NCBI GenBank assembly: GCA_943736015.1
Contig: OX031065.1
Span: 41,988,427-42,052,426 of the forward strand
Source of the DNA: Tridacna crocea
Taxonomy: Eukaryota > Mollusca > Bivalvia > Cardiida > Cardiidae
DNA: 64,000 bases
Reading direction: 5' to 3'
The notes under the pieces were generated by a model. The model saw nothing but the letters and a program-made list of their open reading frames with translations, was not told the DNA's origin and searched no databases. A program made the translations under genes and the position numbers. Below are positions 53,258 through 63,806 of the stretch, one piece after another (the stretch's first letter is position 1; each line of letters begins with the position of its first letter).

Positions 53258-53997
53258 CTTGATTATACTCCCGCAAACGAAGTTTGTGGGGGGTATACTG
53301 GAATCAGCTTGTCGGTCGGTCGTGTGGTCAGGTGGTCGGCCTGTCTGCAAAATCTTGTGCGGAAAACTTCTGCCACAATTTCAGTCCAATTCGCTTTATA
53401 CTTGGCAGAAGTGTCCATTTGGAGTTGTAGATGTGCAAGACACACATTTTGTGAAAATTCCATGAAGAATTAATGAGTTATTGCCCCTGATTTGACTTGA
53501 AAATGCTTGTCTGGACAACTCCTCCTACAGTTTCTGTCTGATTCACTTTAAACTTGGCAGAAGTGTTCATTAGGAGTTGTAGATGTGCAAGAGGCAACTT
53601 TCGTGAAAATTCTATGAAGAATTAATGAGTTATTGCCCCTGATTCACATTTAAAATGCTTGTCCGGACAACTTCTCCTACCATTTCAGTCCGATTCCCTT
53701 TATACTTGGCAGAAGTGTCCATTTGGAGTTGCAGATGTTCAAGACGCAAATTTTGTGAAAATTCCATCAAGAATTACTGAGTTATTGCCCCTGATTTGAC
53801 TTAAAAATACTTGTCCGGACAACTCCTCCTACAGTTTCTGTCTGATTCACTTTAAACTTGGCAGAAGTGCTCATTAGGAGTTGTAGATGTGCAGGACGCA
53901 ACTTTCGTGAAAATTCTACAACGAATAAATGAGTTATTGCCCCTGTGACATGAAATATAGAGGCGGGGGTATTTATCACTTTTAGTGATAGTTATTC
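53258..53997 (+). repeat. Tandem array, about 152-bp monomer, 4 units
   Basis: Starts ATACTCCCGCAAACGAAGTT with a GTCGGTCGG-rich leader. CTTGGCAGAAGTGT recurs at about 53402, 53555, 53705 and 53860 along with ATGAGTTATTGCCCCTGAT. Ends ATCACTTTTAGTGATAG. Units are about 85-90% alike by eye. Confidence 0.88.
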
Positions 53998-54002
53998 TAG
54001 TT

Positions 54003-54235
54003 TGAACTAACTCTAGTTCATTTCCAAGTGATCCTGAATTTTGATAGCCCTGAAGGAGATGATAAGGCCTTTCTAAAAATTGAGGGAAAGGAATAAGTAC
54101 ATTGTAGCCTCCTACAGTTGGTTTTTTTTTCAACATTTCACATACAACATCATCCCTTAATTGGCACTGTATTTGTCTTCTGAAAATGCCTTCAATTTAG
54201 CCAAGTCTGATGTATGTGCTAAAGTATGAACTGGC
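54003..54235 (+). mobile_element. HP MITE, very degenerate
   Basis: AGTGATCCTGAATTTTGATA, CCCTGAAGGAG and a long-arm remnant (GTCTTCTGAAAATGCCTTC). Confidence 0.45.
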
Positions 54236-54249
54236 TGTCTGTAAATGCC

Positions 54250-54477
54250 TTAACCCATAACTACAACATCCCTACTTTTGATGCCCCTGAGAAAGAAGCC
54301 TTTTGAAAACACTGTAGGAAAAGGAGAAAATGCTGGTAACCAGCATTTTCTCCTTTTCCCACAGTGTTTTCTACCATTCCCAAAACAAATTTCAATTTTT
54401 CAGTCACCTTTATTTGTCGTCTGCAAATGCTTTCAATTTGAACCAGTCTAAAATTTTGCTGTGTGGTAAAGAGTTAA
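54250..54477 (+). mobile_element. HP MITE, S-H-L, intact
   Basis: TTAA at 54250-54253 and 54474-54477 (shared). GGTAACC centre. Confidence 0.92.
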
Positions 54478-54707
54478 CTCTTTTATTAAAAGACAAAATT
54501 TTGGACAAATCCAAATTGATAGCATTAATTTTGTAGACGACAAAATGAACATGAATCAAAATTGAAACTTGATCTGGGGAGGGTAGAAAACATTTTGGAA
54601 AAAGGAGAATATGCTGGTTACCAGCAATTTCTCCCTTTCCCACAATGTTTTCAAAAGCTTTCTTTCTCAGGCTCATGAAAAGTCGGGATTGTGTGGTAGA
54701 GGGTTAA
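54474..54707 (-). mobile_element. HP MITE, L-H-S, intact
   Basis: TTAA at 54474-54477 (shared) and 54704-54707, tail-to-tail with the previous copy. GGTTACC centre. Confidence 0.92.
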
Positions 54708-54956
54708 AAGTTTTTGAGTAAAATATTTTTTCAGTATTTTTTAAAAGTGTAGTCACGTTCACTTGTACAGGTGTATTAATTAGTGCTTTTTACAAGACTC
54801 TGTGTATGACCGACCTGAATCAAAGTCCCACATGTATCAAATTGGTACAATCAATTAAGATCATAATCCAGATATAATTGACACCATTAAATTTAAGATG
54901 ATTTATTACTGTTTAGCACAACTTTAAAAATTACTGTGAATTAATATTGAACATGT

Positions 54957-55110
54957 TTAACTATCCCAAACATTCCCAATCAACTATACTTGTATCATGT
55001 TTTTTAATGACTCTGGCTGAGTAAACCTTGAAAACAATGTGAAGAAAGGAGATGACGATAGTCACCAGCATTTTCTCTGATGTTTATTTTTGTTCTAAAG
55101 ACAAATCCTG
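54957..55110 (+). mobile_element. HP MITE, degenerate
   Basis: TTAACTATCCCAAACATTCC, weak short arm, hairpin remnant ending CACCAGCATTTTCTCTGATG. Confidence 0.55.
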
Positions 55111-55148
55111 TAATTGCAGTCTTAATTCATTCTTTATTGTCCACACAT

Positions 55149-55157
55149 GGTTTCAAC
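55149..55157. other. Target-site duplication, left (MULE element)
   Basis: GGTTTCAAC; the identical 9 bp is at 58406-58414, flanking the Mutator-like element. Confidence 0.85.
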
Positions 55158-55821
55158 GACTGTAGGACGTTTTGGCCTCGGACGTTTTGGCCAGGACGTT
55201 TTGGCCAGGACGTTTTGGCCACGGACGTTTTGGCCACATATAGTGAAAAAATGGACGTTTTGGCCAAAATAATTTTATATGTACTTTTTATGTAAAATAA
55301 AGCTAAATATTTTTTTTTTTTTATTTGATCAATTGTTTAGACTTTTGTTGAACTTTTGTTGAAATTTGGTAATAAATTTTAGAGTTTTACAGTTTTATTT
55401 ATTCCTTTGAAGTAAAGGAAAACATCAACAATTTAATGTTTTTAAATTATCTTCAATTTTCAAGTTTTGTCTTTTGATTGACAAACAGTTTGATTGACTA
55501 ATTGCTTATTAATGATACTTTCTTGCATTTAATGTTGTTATTATTAGAAGTGTAAAGAGTTTCATTGTTCTTGTCTTTTAACACTAATGAATCTGTAGAT
55601 CACACCACACTTTAATCATCTATTTCAATTAAAGAAATATGTGATTAATTAATTTGTTTGAAAAACTGTTAAGAAAGATCACAGTTGCTAGTATAGAATT
55701 AATATATTTGTTTGATATGTAAATTTTTCTGAAAAAGTTCTGGTACATATATAAAGACATTATGAGGACTGTAGCTTTATTTCAAAATAATATTCAAGTG
55801 GCAACTTATATTAACAGTACA

Positions 55822-57495
55822 ATGGAGATTATTACTACTAAGCGCGGTGGTCAGAAGTTATGTTTAGATGGATTTATGTATACGTGCAAACATGTTGCCA
55901 AACAGAAAAACTAGATAACTTGGCGTTGTGTAAAAAGAACTTCTTCTGGATGCAAGGCAATTTTACAAACTACAAAGGATTATGAAGATGCCACTTTACA
56001 GACAGTTCATAATCATATATCTGACAATGTTGGTGCCGAAATTGAAATCACTAGACACGGAATGAAATCAACAGCCAAAACTACAAATGACAAACCTAAC
56101 CAGATTGTTACTTTCGCAACATCAACAGCATCAGACCAAGTGAAAGCCAGATTACCAGAAGCTGACACCCTAAAAAGAGTCCTCTGAAGAGTCAGGGCAG
56201 CTCATAGACCAAAAGAACCACAAACTCTACAAGAATTGAGTATTCAACATCCATGGACTCAAACTGTTGGTGATAATCAGACCGATTTTCTACTATTTGA
56301 CAACGGGCCACATGCTGATGAACGAGTCATAGTGTTTGCTACAGAAGACCATGTCAGGAAACTAGCAGGCAGTGATAAATGGTGCATGGATGGTACATTT
56401 GCGGTGGCACCTCTCCTCTTTACGCAGCTGTATGTCATTCAAGGACTTGTGAATGGTGTTTTTCTCCCACTCGTGTATGCCCTCCTACAGCGCAGAACTC
56501 AGACAACATATGAAACTCTCTTTCGTGTTCTTGAACAATTTGGATGTGATCCGTCAACTGTAATAATGGATTTTGAACGCAGTGTGGAAATGGCTATTTT
56601 TTCAGTGTTTGGTGAACATGTGAACATCCAGTTTTGCTTCTATCACTTGACCCAATCAATTTGGCGTAAGATACAATCCCTCGGACTTACCAACAGATAT
56701 GAGAACGACAATGAGTTTAGATTATTTTGTGGACAGATCGACGCACTGGCTTTCCTTCCACTGGAAGAAGTCAATGATGGAATAGAATACTTAACTCATT
56801 ACCACACGAGAAAATTTTGGACTGGTCCAAATTCAAAGCATTTGCAGACGACAAAATAAAGGTGACTGAAAAATAGAAATTTGTTCTGGAAAGGGTAGAA
56901 AACACTGTGGGAAAAGGAGAAAATGCTGGTTACCAGCATTTTCTCCTTTTCCCACAGTGTTTTCAAAAGGCTTCTTTCTCAGGGGCGTCAAAAGTAGGGA
57001 TTGAGTGGTAATGGGTTAAAAGAAACTGTACCCGAGGAAGCTGAAGCTCTTCTTAATTATTTTGATTCTACATATGTGTCTGGACAACTTCGCCCAAGAA
57101 GAAATAATGATGGCCTTATAGTCCGTTTTCGAAGAACACCCCCACTCTTCCCACCTAACAGATGGAACTGTCACCAAGCAACAATGTTAAATCAACCAAG
57201 AACAAACAACGCATCAGAAGGATGGAACAATAAGTTCCACAGTTTAGTTGGCCAAGACCACCCATCCGTCTGGAAACTCATTGAGACTCTTCAACGTGAA
57301 TGTGCTCGTGTAAGTGCTGTTCTTTTACAAGATGAACGTGGTGTTCGACCAAAGAAGAGGGTTAAAAAAGTGTACATTGAACTTCAGACTCGACTAAGGA
57401 ACTTGTGCGAAGACAGAATATCTGAGAGGAAATCGATAGTAGAGTTCTTGCGTGGTGTTTCCAGCAACCTGAGAGCAGGTCAACCAGACATTTAA
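55822..57495 (+). pseudogene. MULE transposase with FLYWCH-type zinc finger, inactivated
   Basis: The frame runs from ATG 55822 to TAA 57493-57495, about 482 codons once the HP insert (56795-57019, 225 bp) is removed. The N-terminal part (about codons 5-70) has a FLYWCH-like Cys/His finger (Y-x-C-K, W-R-C, G-C-K-A, then H-N-H). The centre has the MULE transposase core: WCMDGTF (first catalytic Asp), IMDFERS (second Asp), and the C/H motif FCFYHLTQSIW. The C-terminal part is helical and basic. Stop codons: TAG at codon 31 (55912) and TGA at codon 122 (56185, where CGA to TGA is the simplest change). The HP MITE joins at ATAC|TTAA, and the frame continues in register on its far side (EYL then KETVPEEAEALLNYF). 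Family: nuclear cut-and-paste transposase acting on the 55158/58405 ends. Confidence 0.92.
56791..57019 (-). mobile_element. HP MITE inserted in the transposase gene
   Basis: L-H-S, TTAA at 56791-56794 and 57016-57019, near-consensus, GGTTACC centre. It gives the best direct proof of the HP boundaries and of the 4-bp duplication, because the host frame is known on both sides. Confidence 0.96.
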
Positions 57496-57560
57496 ATTTG
57501 AAGTGATGAAATTATAATTATGAAAGAAAGTGGTGTTATAATAGCCTATACAATTGATTT

Positions 57561-57965
57561 ATGAAATCATTGTAAGAAAAAAAGAAATTGCTCAGAATGA
57601 GGATTTCTCTTTTTCTTCCAATGTTTGAAATGAGGATTTCTCTTTTTTCATCATATAAGAAAACATCAAATTCCTTGATCAATACTTTTGATTGTCCTCT
57701 TCAGAAGCTCCCAATATGGAAGGATTAACTGTATTATGAAATCATTGTAAGAAAAAAAGAAATTGCTCAGAATGAGGATTTCTCTTTTTCCTCCAATGTT
57801 TTCCATCATATAAGAAAACATCAAATTCCTTGATCAATACTTTTGATTGTCCTCTTCAGAAGCTCCCAATATGGAAGGATTAACTGTATTATGAAATCAT
57901 TGTAAGAAAAAAAGAAATTGCTCAGAATGAGGATTTCTCTTTTTCCTCCAATGTTTTCTATCATA
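57561..57965 (+). repeat. Tandem repeat in the MULE 3' region, 155-175 bp, 2.5 copies
   Basis: ATGAAATCATTGTAAG starts copies at 57561, 57736 and 57891; the first has an extra 20 bp (repeat of GAGGATTTCTCTTTTT). Each unit opens with an imperfect hairpin (AAAGAAATTGCTCA with TGAGGATTTCTCTTT) similar in layout to the HP hairpin. Confidence 0.88.
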
Positions 57966-58414
57966 TAAGAAAAAGAATTAAACACTTCATTTGAAATTAA
58001 ACATCTTTATTTTAAAGCTTAAAATTGTGTCTGAGTTGTAAAATAAATTTAGGTTCGTGTTTTATTTCTTTTGTCTCATTTTATATTTTTATAATGTACT
58101 ACCAAACCTTCTACACAATTGTCCATGGCCATCAGTATATAAGTACTTATTAAAGATTGAAAAGACACAGATACAAAGTCTTGAAACCATCTGTTATAAT
58201 AAAAAATTGCAATAAAGGTCTAAAATGTTGATCAAATAAGTAAATTAAATATGTTTGTAGCTTTAATATCTATAATAAGTACATATATAATAGATTTGGC
58301 CAAAACGTCCGTTTTTTCAATATAGGTGGCCAAAACGTCCGTGGCCAAAACGTCCTGGCCAAAACGTCCTGGCCAAAACGTCCGTGGCCAAAACGTCCGT
58401 CCTCCGGTTTCAAC

Positions 58415-58829
58415 ATGTCAGTGGACAATCTTAAAATTTTCTTGCATGATACATACTGGTAGTTTAGTTCGTAAATGTTTTAGTGGGCCTGAGGGTTCAA
58501 ACTATTCCAACTATTACAATATTTCAGTTATAGTGCTTTGGCTACTTTCCTTTTGGATACCAGTCTGATAAGCTCATTTCTGTGTTCATTCCTGCACAAA
58601 CCTGCAAGCAGCTGTTCATGAGTCTGTGTATGAGTTGTAGTTGTAGATAGCCATACAGTCAAGTTGATTGTTGACCCATAAAGTTCAGACTTTACAAAAC
58701 ATTCAGTCTGATCACCTATCTAGTGTCTGCTTTGCTTACAGGCAAAAGGAACCTTAAAATTGCTTAGAATTTGTTCTAATCTTTCTAGACTGAAAATGTC
58801 TTTTAGGTGATTTGGGTGTTTTTGGTACT
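58415..58829. other. No gene or clear repeat seen
   Basis: Flank of the MULE and of element A. Nothing recognised. Confidence 0.45.
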
Positions 58830-59368
58830 TTAAAGTTGGGTATTTAGAATTTTCACATCACACCAAATTAAAAAAATATATATATCGTTTAAATTTATAT
58901 GAGAAAACAATACAAATCATCAATAATTAAGAATCATAAAATTAAAAAAAAATTCTTTTTTGATGTTATTCCCTTAAAAGGCTACGTAGCCTCTTAAAAC
59001 CTATTTTTAGATTTCGCGCCAAAAATCAATAAAGCAATGTGGGAATGTCAAGTGACTGGCACGTGATTAATAACGCTGAAATTCCATTACATAACAAACA
59101 TGTAATAATTATTTTCCATAATATCTTCTTTGGACGGATGTTTGAAACTTTGTCTGTGTTTTCCTGTATTTAAATGAGGGAATTGATAATCTAAATATAG
59201 AACATGTCTCCCGTTGGTGTCAACCTGGACCTTCATAAATCTCAAATTTCTCGTGTTATCGGATGGTTTTCGACTACTGGGGTTGTACAAACGCAAATTA
59301 AAAGATTATGGGAGTATAAGGATGATTTTTTTGCATTTTCGTCCCAAAATCTGAAGGGCCACCTTTAA
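58830..59368 (-). mobile_element. Element A, full length (539 bp)
   Basis: TTAA at 58830-58833 and 59365-59368. Imperfect terminal repeats (AGTTGGGTATTTAGAATTTT against AGGTGGCCCTTCAGATTTT). No ORF of note. It matches the copies at 1, 11564 and 44825. TTAA duplication suggests the same transposase class as HP. Confidence 0.9.
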
Positions 59369-59405
59369 GCCTTTACCACACAATCCCGACTTTTAATGAC
59401 CCAGA
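59365..59405 (+). mobile_element. HP MITE, short-arm fragment
   Basis: CCTTTACCACACAATCCCGA and TTTTAATGACCC directly after element A; the rest is missing. Confidence 0.75.
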
Positions 59406-59475
59406 ATTATGAACTCAATCCTTGTCTTTATAACAGCTAGTTCTTTCCATTTGAACTGCCAATCACTTGATGTTA

Positions 59476-59912
59476 TGTAACATAGTGGCAGTCTTTACTA
59501 CCTCGGAACAAATCATTGTGATCGTATAGTGGAATATTATAATTTGGAGGAAAGAAACGGAGTCTGAATGTGACGAACAACGTTTATTAACAACATTAAT
59601 CCATTCTTTATAATTCTACGGGGTAACTGCAACTACCCACAATATATGAGAGAAAATATCCAGGGGAAAGTCATCCCTGCTAAACCGAGACCGCTGACGC
59701 GGGTCTACAACTCAATAATCAATCTATCTACTCCTCCCTCTTTTCCGGCAGAGCGTCTGCTTTTTAAATAGCCAAATTCTCTGTGGACGTCCCACCAAGA
59801 CATCATTGTTGGTTATGGGAACATCCTAACCGCCCATTATCTGCCGCTGTATCAATATTCATGATACTCATTAATTTAATATGATGATGACTTAGACGTG
59901 TATAATGTTACA
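59476..59912 (-). mobile_element. Solo LTR of an LTR retrotransposon (437 bp)
   Basis: Read on the minus strand it begins TGTAACAT and ends ATGTTACA, an 8-bp perfect inverted repeat with TG...CA ends, flanked by GTTA on both sides (59472-59475, 59913-59916). Internal order fits an LTR: GC-richer U3, a TATTTAAAAAG box (about 59762-59772), then AATAAA (59583-59588) before the U5. No primer-binding site or gag/pol sequence lies on either side, so it is the product of LTR-LTR recombination. Superfamily not determined. Confidence 0.85.
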
Positions 59913-59916
59913 GTTA

Positions 59917-60295
59917 TACATAGCAGTGCCACTGTAAGACATTTAGCAAGAACGTAAACAATGACTGGGATGGGTAGGATGGGACGTACTGACCCTTCCA
60001 TGGTAGAAAGCAAGTAGGCTTATGAGATCTTTAGGCACCTGACAGTACCCTTTCTGTCCTGATGGCTTGTCACAGATACTTTTCGGTTACTCTGAAGGAA
60101 CCCAACTATAGACTTGTAAAAAAGAGTAAACAACTGAAGTCTCGTGGCACTCCAAGCTTTGGACAAACAGGGCTGCCATGGTCATCAGTAACAAGGTGTA
60201 TTTGTAACATTAGCAGGTATCATACTGATATACAGGCTGATAGGCAATGCAAACATTTTATAAAGTAGCATATTTGAATATGTAATAATCATTTT
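59917..60295. other. No gene or clear repeat seen
   Basis: A 68-codon ORF at 60062 has no recognisable feature. Confidence 0.4.
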
Positions 60296-60402
60296 TCATT
60301 CATCCAATCAATCAGTCATTCAATCAATCTTTCAATCAATCAATCAACCAATCAATTAGTCAATCAATCAACCAACTAATCAATCAATCAATCAATCATC
60401 AT
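60296..60402. repeat. AATC microsatellite
   Basis: Imperfect (CAAT)n / (AATC)n over about 105 bp. Confidence 0.93.
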
Positions 60403-60742
60403 TTATATCTCTTTCACTGTCTCTGACTAGAGCAAATAACAGCTTACTTATTGATTTATTGGATCAACCAAAACGCTTTTGAATCTCAGGCTTCTGCAAA
60501 CAGCTTACTTTGAGTAACAGCTGCTGAGATAGCTTTTGAAACAGGAATAAATACTAGTAACATTAGTCGTCTCTCTCTTAGCTAAAGTGATTTCAAATGC
60601 AGTTTTGTTCTCACCTCAACTCTTTTACAAACTAGCCCAAAATTAAAGTCATTTGGAGTTGATAGATTTGAGCATAGCTCAAATGACAGGATCTGTGTAT
60701 TATCTACACAGTAACTAGTAGTAAAAAATACTGCTAGTACCA
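60403..60742. other. No gene or clear repeat seen
   Basis: Flank of element C copy 2. Confidence 0.4.
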
Positions 60743-62210
60743 CACGGGTAGGAAACTTCATATTCAGAGCCAATGGCTCTGACGAGAAAATGTTGTGTTG
60801 GTCTTCCGTTTCTGAAGATGTCGGCTGAAAAACAATCCCAAAACAGGTAGGCATGTCAATATTTGTAATTATGTGTTCTTATGTCTTTGAAATTCAAAAA
60901 AAGGAGAATGTCATTCAATGCTCTGGTCTTTCAATGTGTTTTCTGCACTATGGAAAGTTGGAATAGGTCTACGATTTTGTCTGAATCATTTGTGGCGTGG
61001 ATTGACCGTAGCAAAAATAATATGTCTCGGAGATAAATTCAGTCTGTTATTACCATTTAATTGGCATGTAAGAGAGAGTCTTACTGTCCCAAAGCCGTGA
61101 ATCAATGTCCTGAAATGTTATATTCACTACTGGTCAAAATTTGAAAAGAAAAGCACAAGAATTGATAAAAATAAAGAAGGGCTCTGATTATGTGGACCGG
61201 CTCTGACTATGTTACTCGGCACTGATTCAAGAGGGCTCCATTTCAAAATTTTAGTTTTCTGTAAATAATTAGTCAGGACGTAAATTTTGGTTTTCCATTA
61301 ATATCTTTGTGTCCAAAATTTAGTTCATTTGTTGGATGGGACATGATTGCTTGTATGAAAATACGAAGGACTGCCATGGTATTGTCACGTTAGAAAAATG
61401 CTGTTTAACATTAGTCTATCTAAATTTTGAAAATACTTCTGCATAGCTTTTGATTATACCAATGGTCCATATATAAAATTTTTCGTGCTTTTGTTGCAAA
61501 TGCAGCCCACACATAAGCACAAATAATGAAAAATATTTCCTTTAGGAAGTACGAGAATGATAAACACAGCACGTGTTTGAAGGGTCTAGATGCATAAATT
61601 TGCATTATGCAGTTTATGAATCATTATAGAACAGCCATCAACATAATTCTTTACATATAATTGAAACTTTAGAAACAATATCATTATTTTGCGAAACAAT
61701 TTAAAAAGGTCACCTGTAAAAGTCATTTCCAAAATCTGTCACCACCCCTACCATCATTACCAAATCAATGATTTTTATGAATCAGGATTCTGAAAAATAA
61801 ACCACCCCTACCATCATTACCAAATCAATGATTTTTATGAATCAGGATTCTGAAAAATAAACTTCGGATAGATCAGCCAACAATAATTTCTTGCAGAAGA
61901 GCACATGCTCGAAAGTGACTAAAATCATGAGTCCAACGAGAGAACCACATGCAGGTGCCAACAATAAGATGTTGTTTTTCGACGGATTAAAAATTTCCAA
62001 AATGATTTTTGAAAAGGGTCACCCTAGACATATCTGTGAAATTATTTCAAAGTCTGACCATTCCAGAGAAGATTTTTTTTAAAATTTCTTCATGTACATA
62101 CAGTGTTAATAGCCCACAGCTATCAGAGCCGTGTTTCTTTGTAGGCGAATGTAACATTTCAGGACATTAGTTCACGGCTTTGGGACAGTAAGACTCTCTC
62201 TTACTTGCTG
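60743..62210. mobile_element. Element C, partial second copy
   Basis: Starts CACGGGTAGGAAACTTC, identical to the ends of the 14192-17254 element, and follows the inverse of its right part (about 16000-17254) to about 62070. It then has another stretch (ACATTTCAGGACATTAGTTC, TGGGACAGTAAGACTCTC) also present near the end region. Its right end is cut off by an HP half element. Confidence 0.82.
61741..61862 (+). repeat. Exact 60-bp tandem duplication
   Basis: 61741-61800 and 61801-61860 are identical. The homologous part of the first element C (about 16190-16260, inverse) has the unit once. Either a very recent duplication or a data artefact. Confidence 0.9.
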
Positions 62211-62355
62211 GTAACAAACATTTTCTCCTTTTCTCAAAATGTGTTCTATCTTATCAACGATGAATTCCATAATAATTGACCTACATTTGAAATCTCATCT
62301 GCAAATAATTCTACATTGGACAAATCCAAAATTTTGACATTTAGTAAAGTTTTGC
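62208..62355 (+). mobile_element. HP MITE, half element starting at the hairpin centre
   Basis: Begins GCTGGTAACAAACATTTTCTC at the junction with element C and continues as right stem and diverged long arm to ATTTAGTAAAG. Confidence 0.72.
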
Positions 62356-62598
62356 TAAAAATTAGTTCATCATGGTATTATACTTCAATGCAGACAGTTA
62401 CCAGCAGCTTTGTTTTGTTTGCTCAATTTATGTAAAACACTAAAAATCAGTTTAAAATTTGAAGTAAAACATTGGGGCCAAACAAAAGGTGCATTATATT
62501 GAACAAGTGATCTATTTGTATTTATTACAAACCCTTGATTCTCATAAAGGTCTGAAATTGATATGTGGTTGGGATACTGGAGTAATAATCAGTGATCT

Positions 62599-62824
62599 TT
62601 AACCCTTTACCACACAATCCGGACTTTTAACGACCCTGTGAAAGAAAGTTTTTGAAAACATTGTGGGAAAAGGATAAAATGCTGGTAACCAGCATTTTCT
62701 CCTTTTCCCACAATGTTTTCTACCCTTCCTAAAACAAATTTGAATTTTTCAGTCACTTTTGTTTTGATGTCTGCAAATCCTTACTATTTGGACCAGTGTA
62801 AAGTGGTCGTTGGAAAAGAGTTAA
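62599..62824 (+). mobile_element. HP MITE, S-H-L, intact ends
   Basis: TTAA at 62599-62602 and 62821-62824 (shared). GGTAACC centre. Confidence 0.9.
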
Positions 62825-62920
62825 TCACACTTCTGAGATTTAATAACCTTTGGGAAGAAGACTTCTTAAAAGTATTGTTGGTAAAAGAGAAAATGCTGCT
62901 AACCTGAAAACTACAGTTAA
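62821..62920 (+). mobile_element. HP MITE, degenerate left part
   Basis: TTAATCACACTTCTGAG, short-arm remnant and left stem (AAAGAGAAAATGCTGCTAACC); no right half. Confidence 0.6.
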
Positions 62921-62988
62921 TTTGTTGTTATTTGGAAATTATCATCTTTCAAATTGAAGGAGTCAAAAATTAGTTAATTGGAAAGGCC

Positions 62989-63210
62989 TTAATCTTTTAT
63001 AACACAATCCTGAGTTTTAATGACCCTTAGTATTTAGAAAGCTTGTATAAACAGTGTTGCAGAATTTAGGAGAAAATGCTGATTATCAGCATTTTTTCCT
63101 TTTTCACAATATTTTTTTATCCTGTCACTGCCAAACGGCAGTACAATTTTCAAGTCACATAGGAACTGTTGTCTGCAAAATTAATGCTTTCAGTTTTGGC
63201 AACTACAAAT
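62989..63210 (+). mobile_element. HP MITE, S-H-L, diverged
   Basis: TTAA at 62989-62992. Centre GATTATC, stems mutated. The long arm is visible (GTTGTCTGCAAAATTAATGC); the right end merges into the next copy's flank. Confidence 0.72.
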
Positions 63211-63250
63211 TTTTTATACAAGTTCAACTCTCTCTGCATTATGACACAGC

Positions 63251-63465
63251 TTAACTTATTACCTCCCGACAAAATTTTATGTTTGTCCAAATTGACAAAA
63301 AAAAAAGGTGACTGAAATTTTGTAATTTGTGGAGTGAAGGGTAAAAAACATGGTGGGAAAAGGAGAAAATGCTGATTACCAGCATTTTCTCCTTTTCCCG
63401 CTATGTTTTCTAAAGGCTTCTTTCTCAGGGGCGTCAAAAGTAGGGATTGTGTGGCAATGGGTTAA
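63251..63465 (-). mobile_element. HP MITE, L-H-S
   Basis: TTAA at 63251-63254 and 63462-63465. About 15 bp of the long arm replaced by an A-run. Centre GATTACC. Confidence 0.9.
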
Positions 63466-63806
63466 GTGGCATATGGCAGAAATGTAGCAGAGGTGAAGCC
63501 CATGACAAACGCCTGGGCTTACCTTCCAAACATTGGGTTATTTTGTCACTGTATTTTCTTGAAAAGATCGTTTACAAAAACTAATACTGAAGTCAGGTCT
63601 TGAAGGTAATTTCTTGACTGCATACCCTTAACATTCATGTAACCATTAAATTTTGCTTTACCAAGTTTGTCAGATTTGCATGTATTTTTGTTGTTTCATT
63701 TTAGTATGCAGACTCTTTTGTCGCAAAAATAGCCATATTAGTACATAGTAAGAATTTATATTGTACATAATTCATATACATAATGTATTCTGTAGAATTT
63801 TCGAGT
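63466..63806. other. No gene or clear repeat seen
   Basis: AT-rich. Confidence 0.45.

Larger units (their letters stand above)
55158..58405 (+). mobile_element. Mutator-like element (MULE), about 3.25 kb
   Basis: Terminal inverted repeats of about 100 bp are made of tandem GGACGTTTTGGCC units: about six at 55164-55267 and the inverse GGCCAAAACGTCC units at about 58296-58400. A 9-bp duplication (GGTTTCAAC) is as expected for MULEs. The element carries a FLYWCH plus MULE-type transposase pseudogene and an HP insertion of 225 bp. 5' non-coding (55268-55821) and 3' non-coding (57496-58295) parts are AT-rich; the latter holds a tandem repeat. It is probably immobile because of stop codons. Confidence 0.92.
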
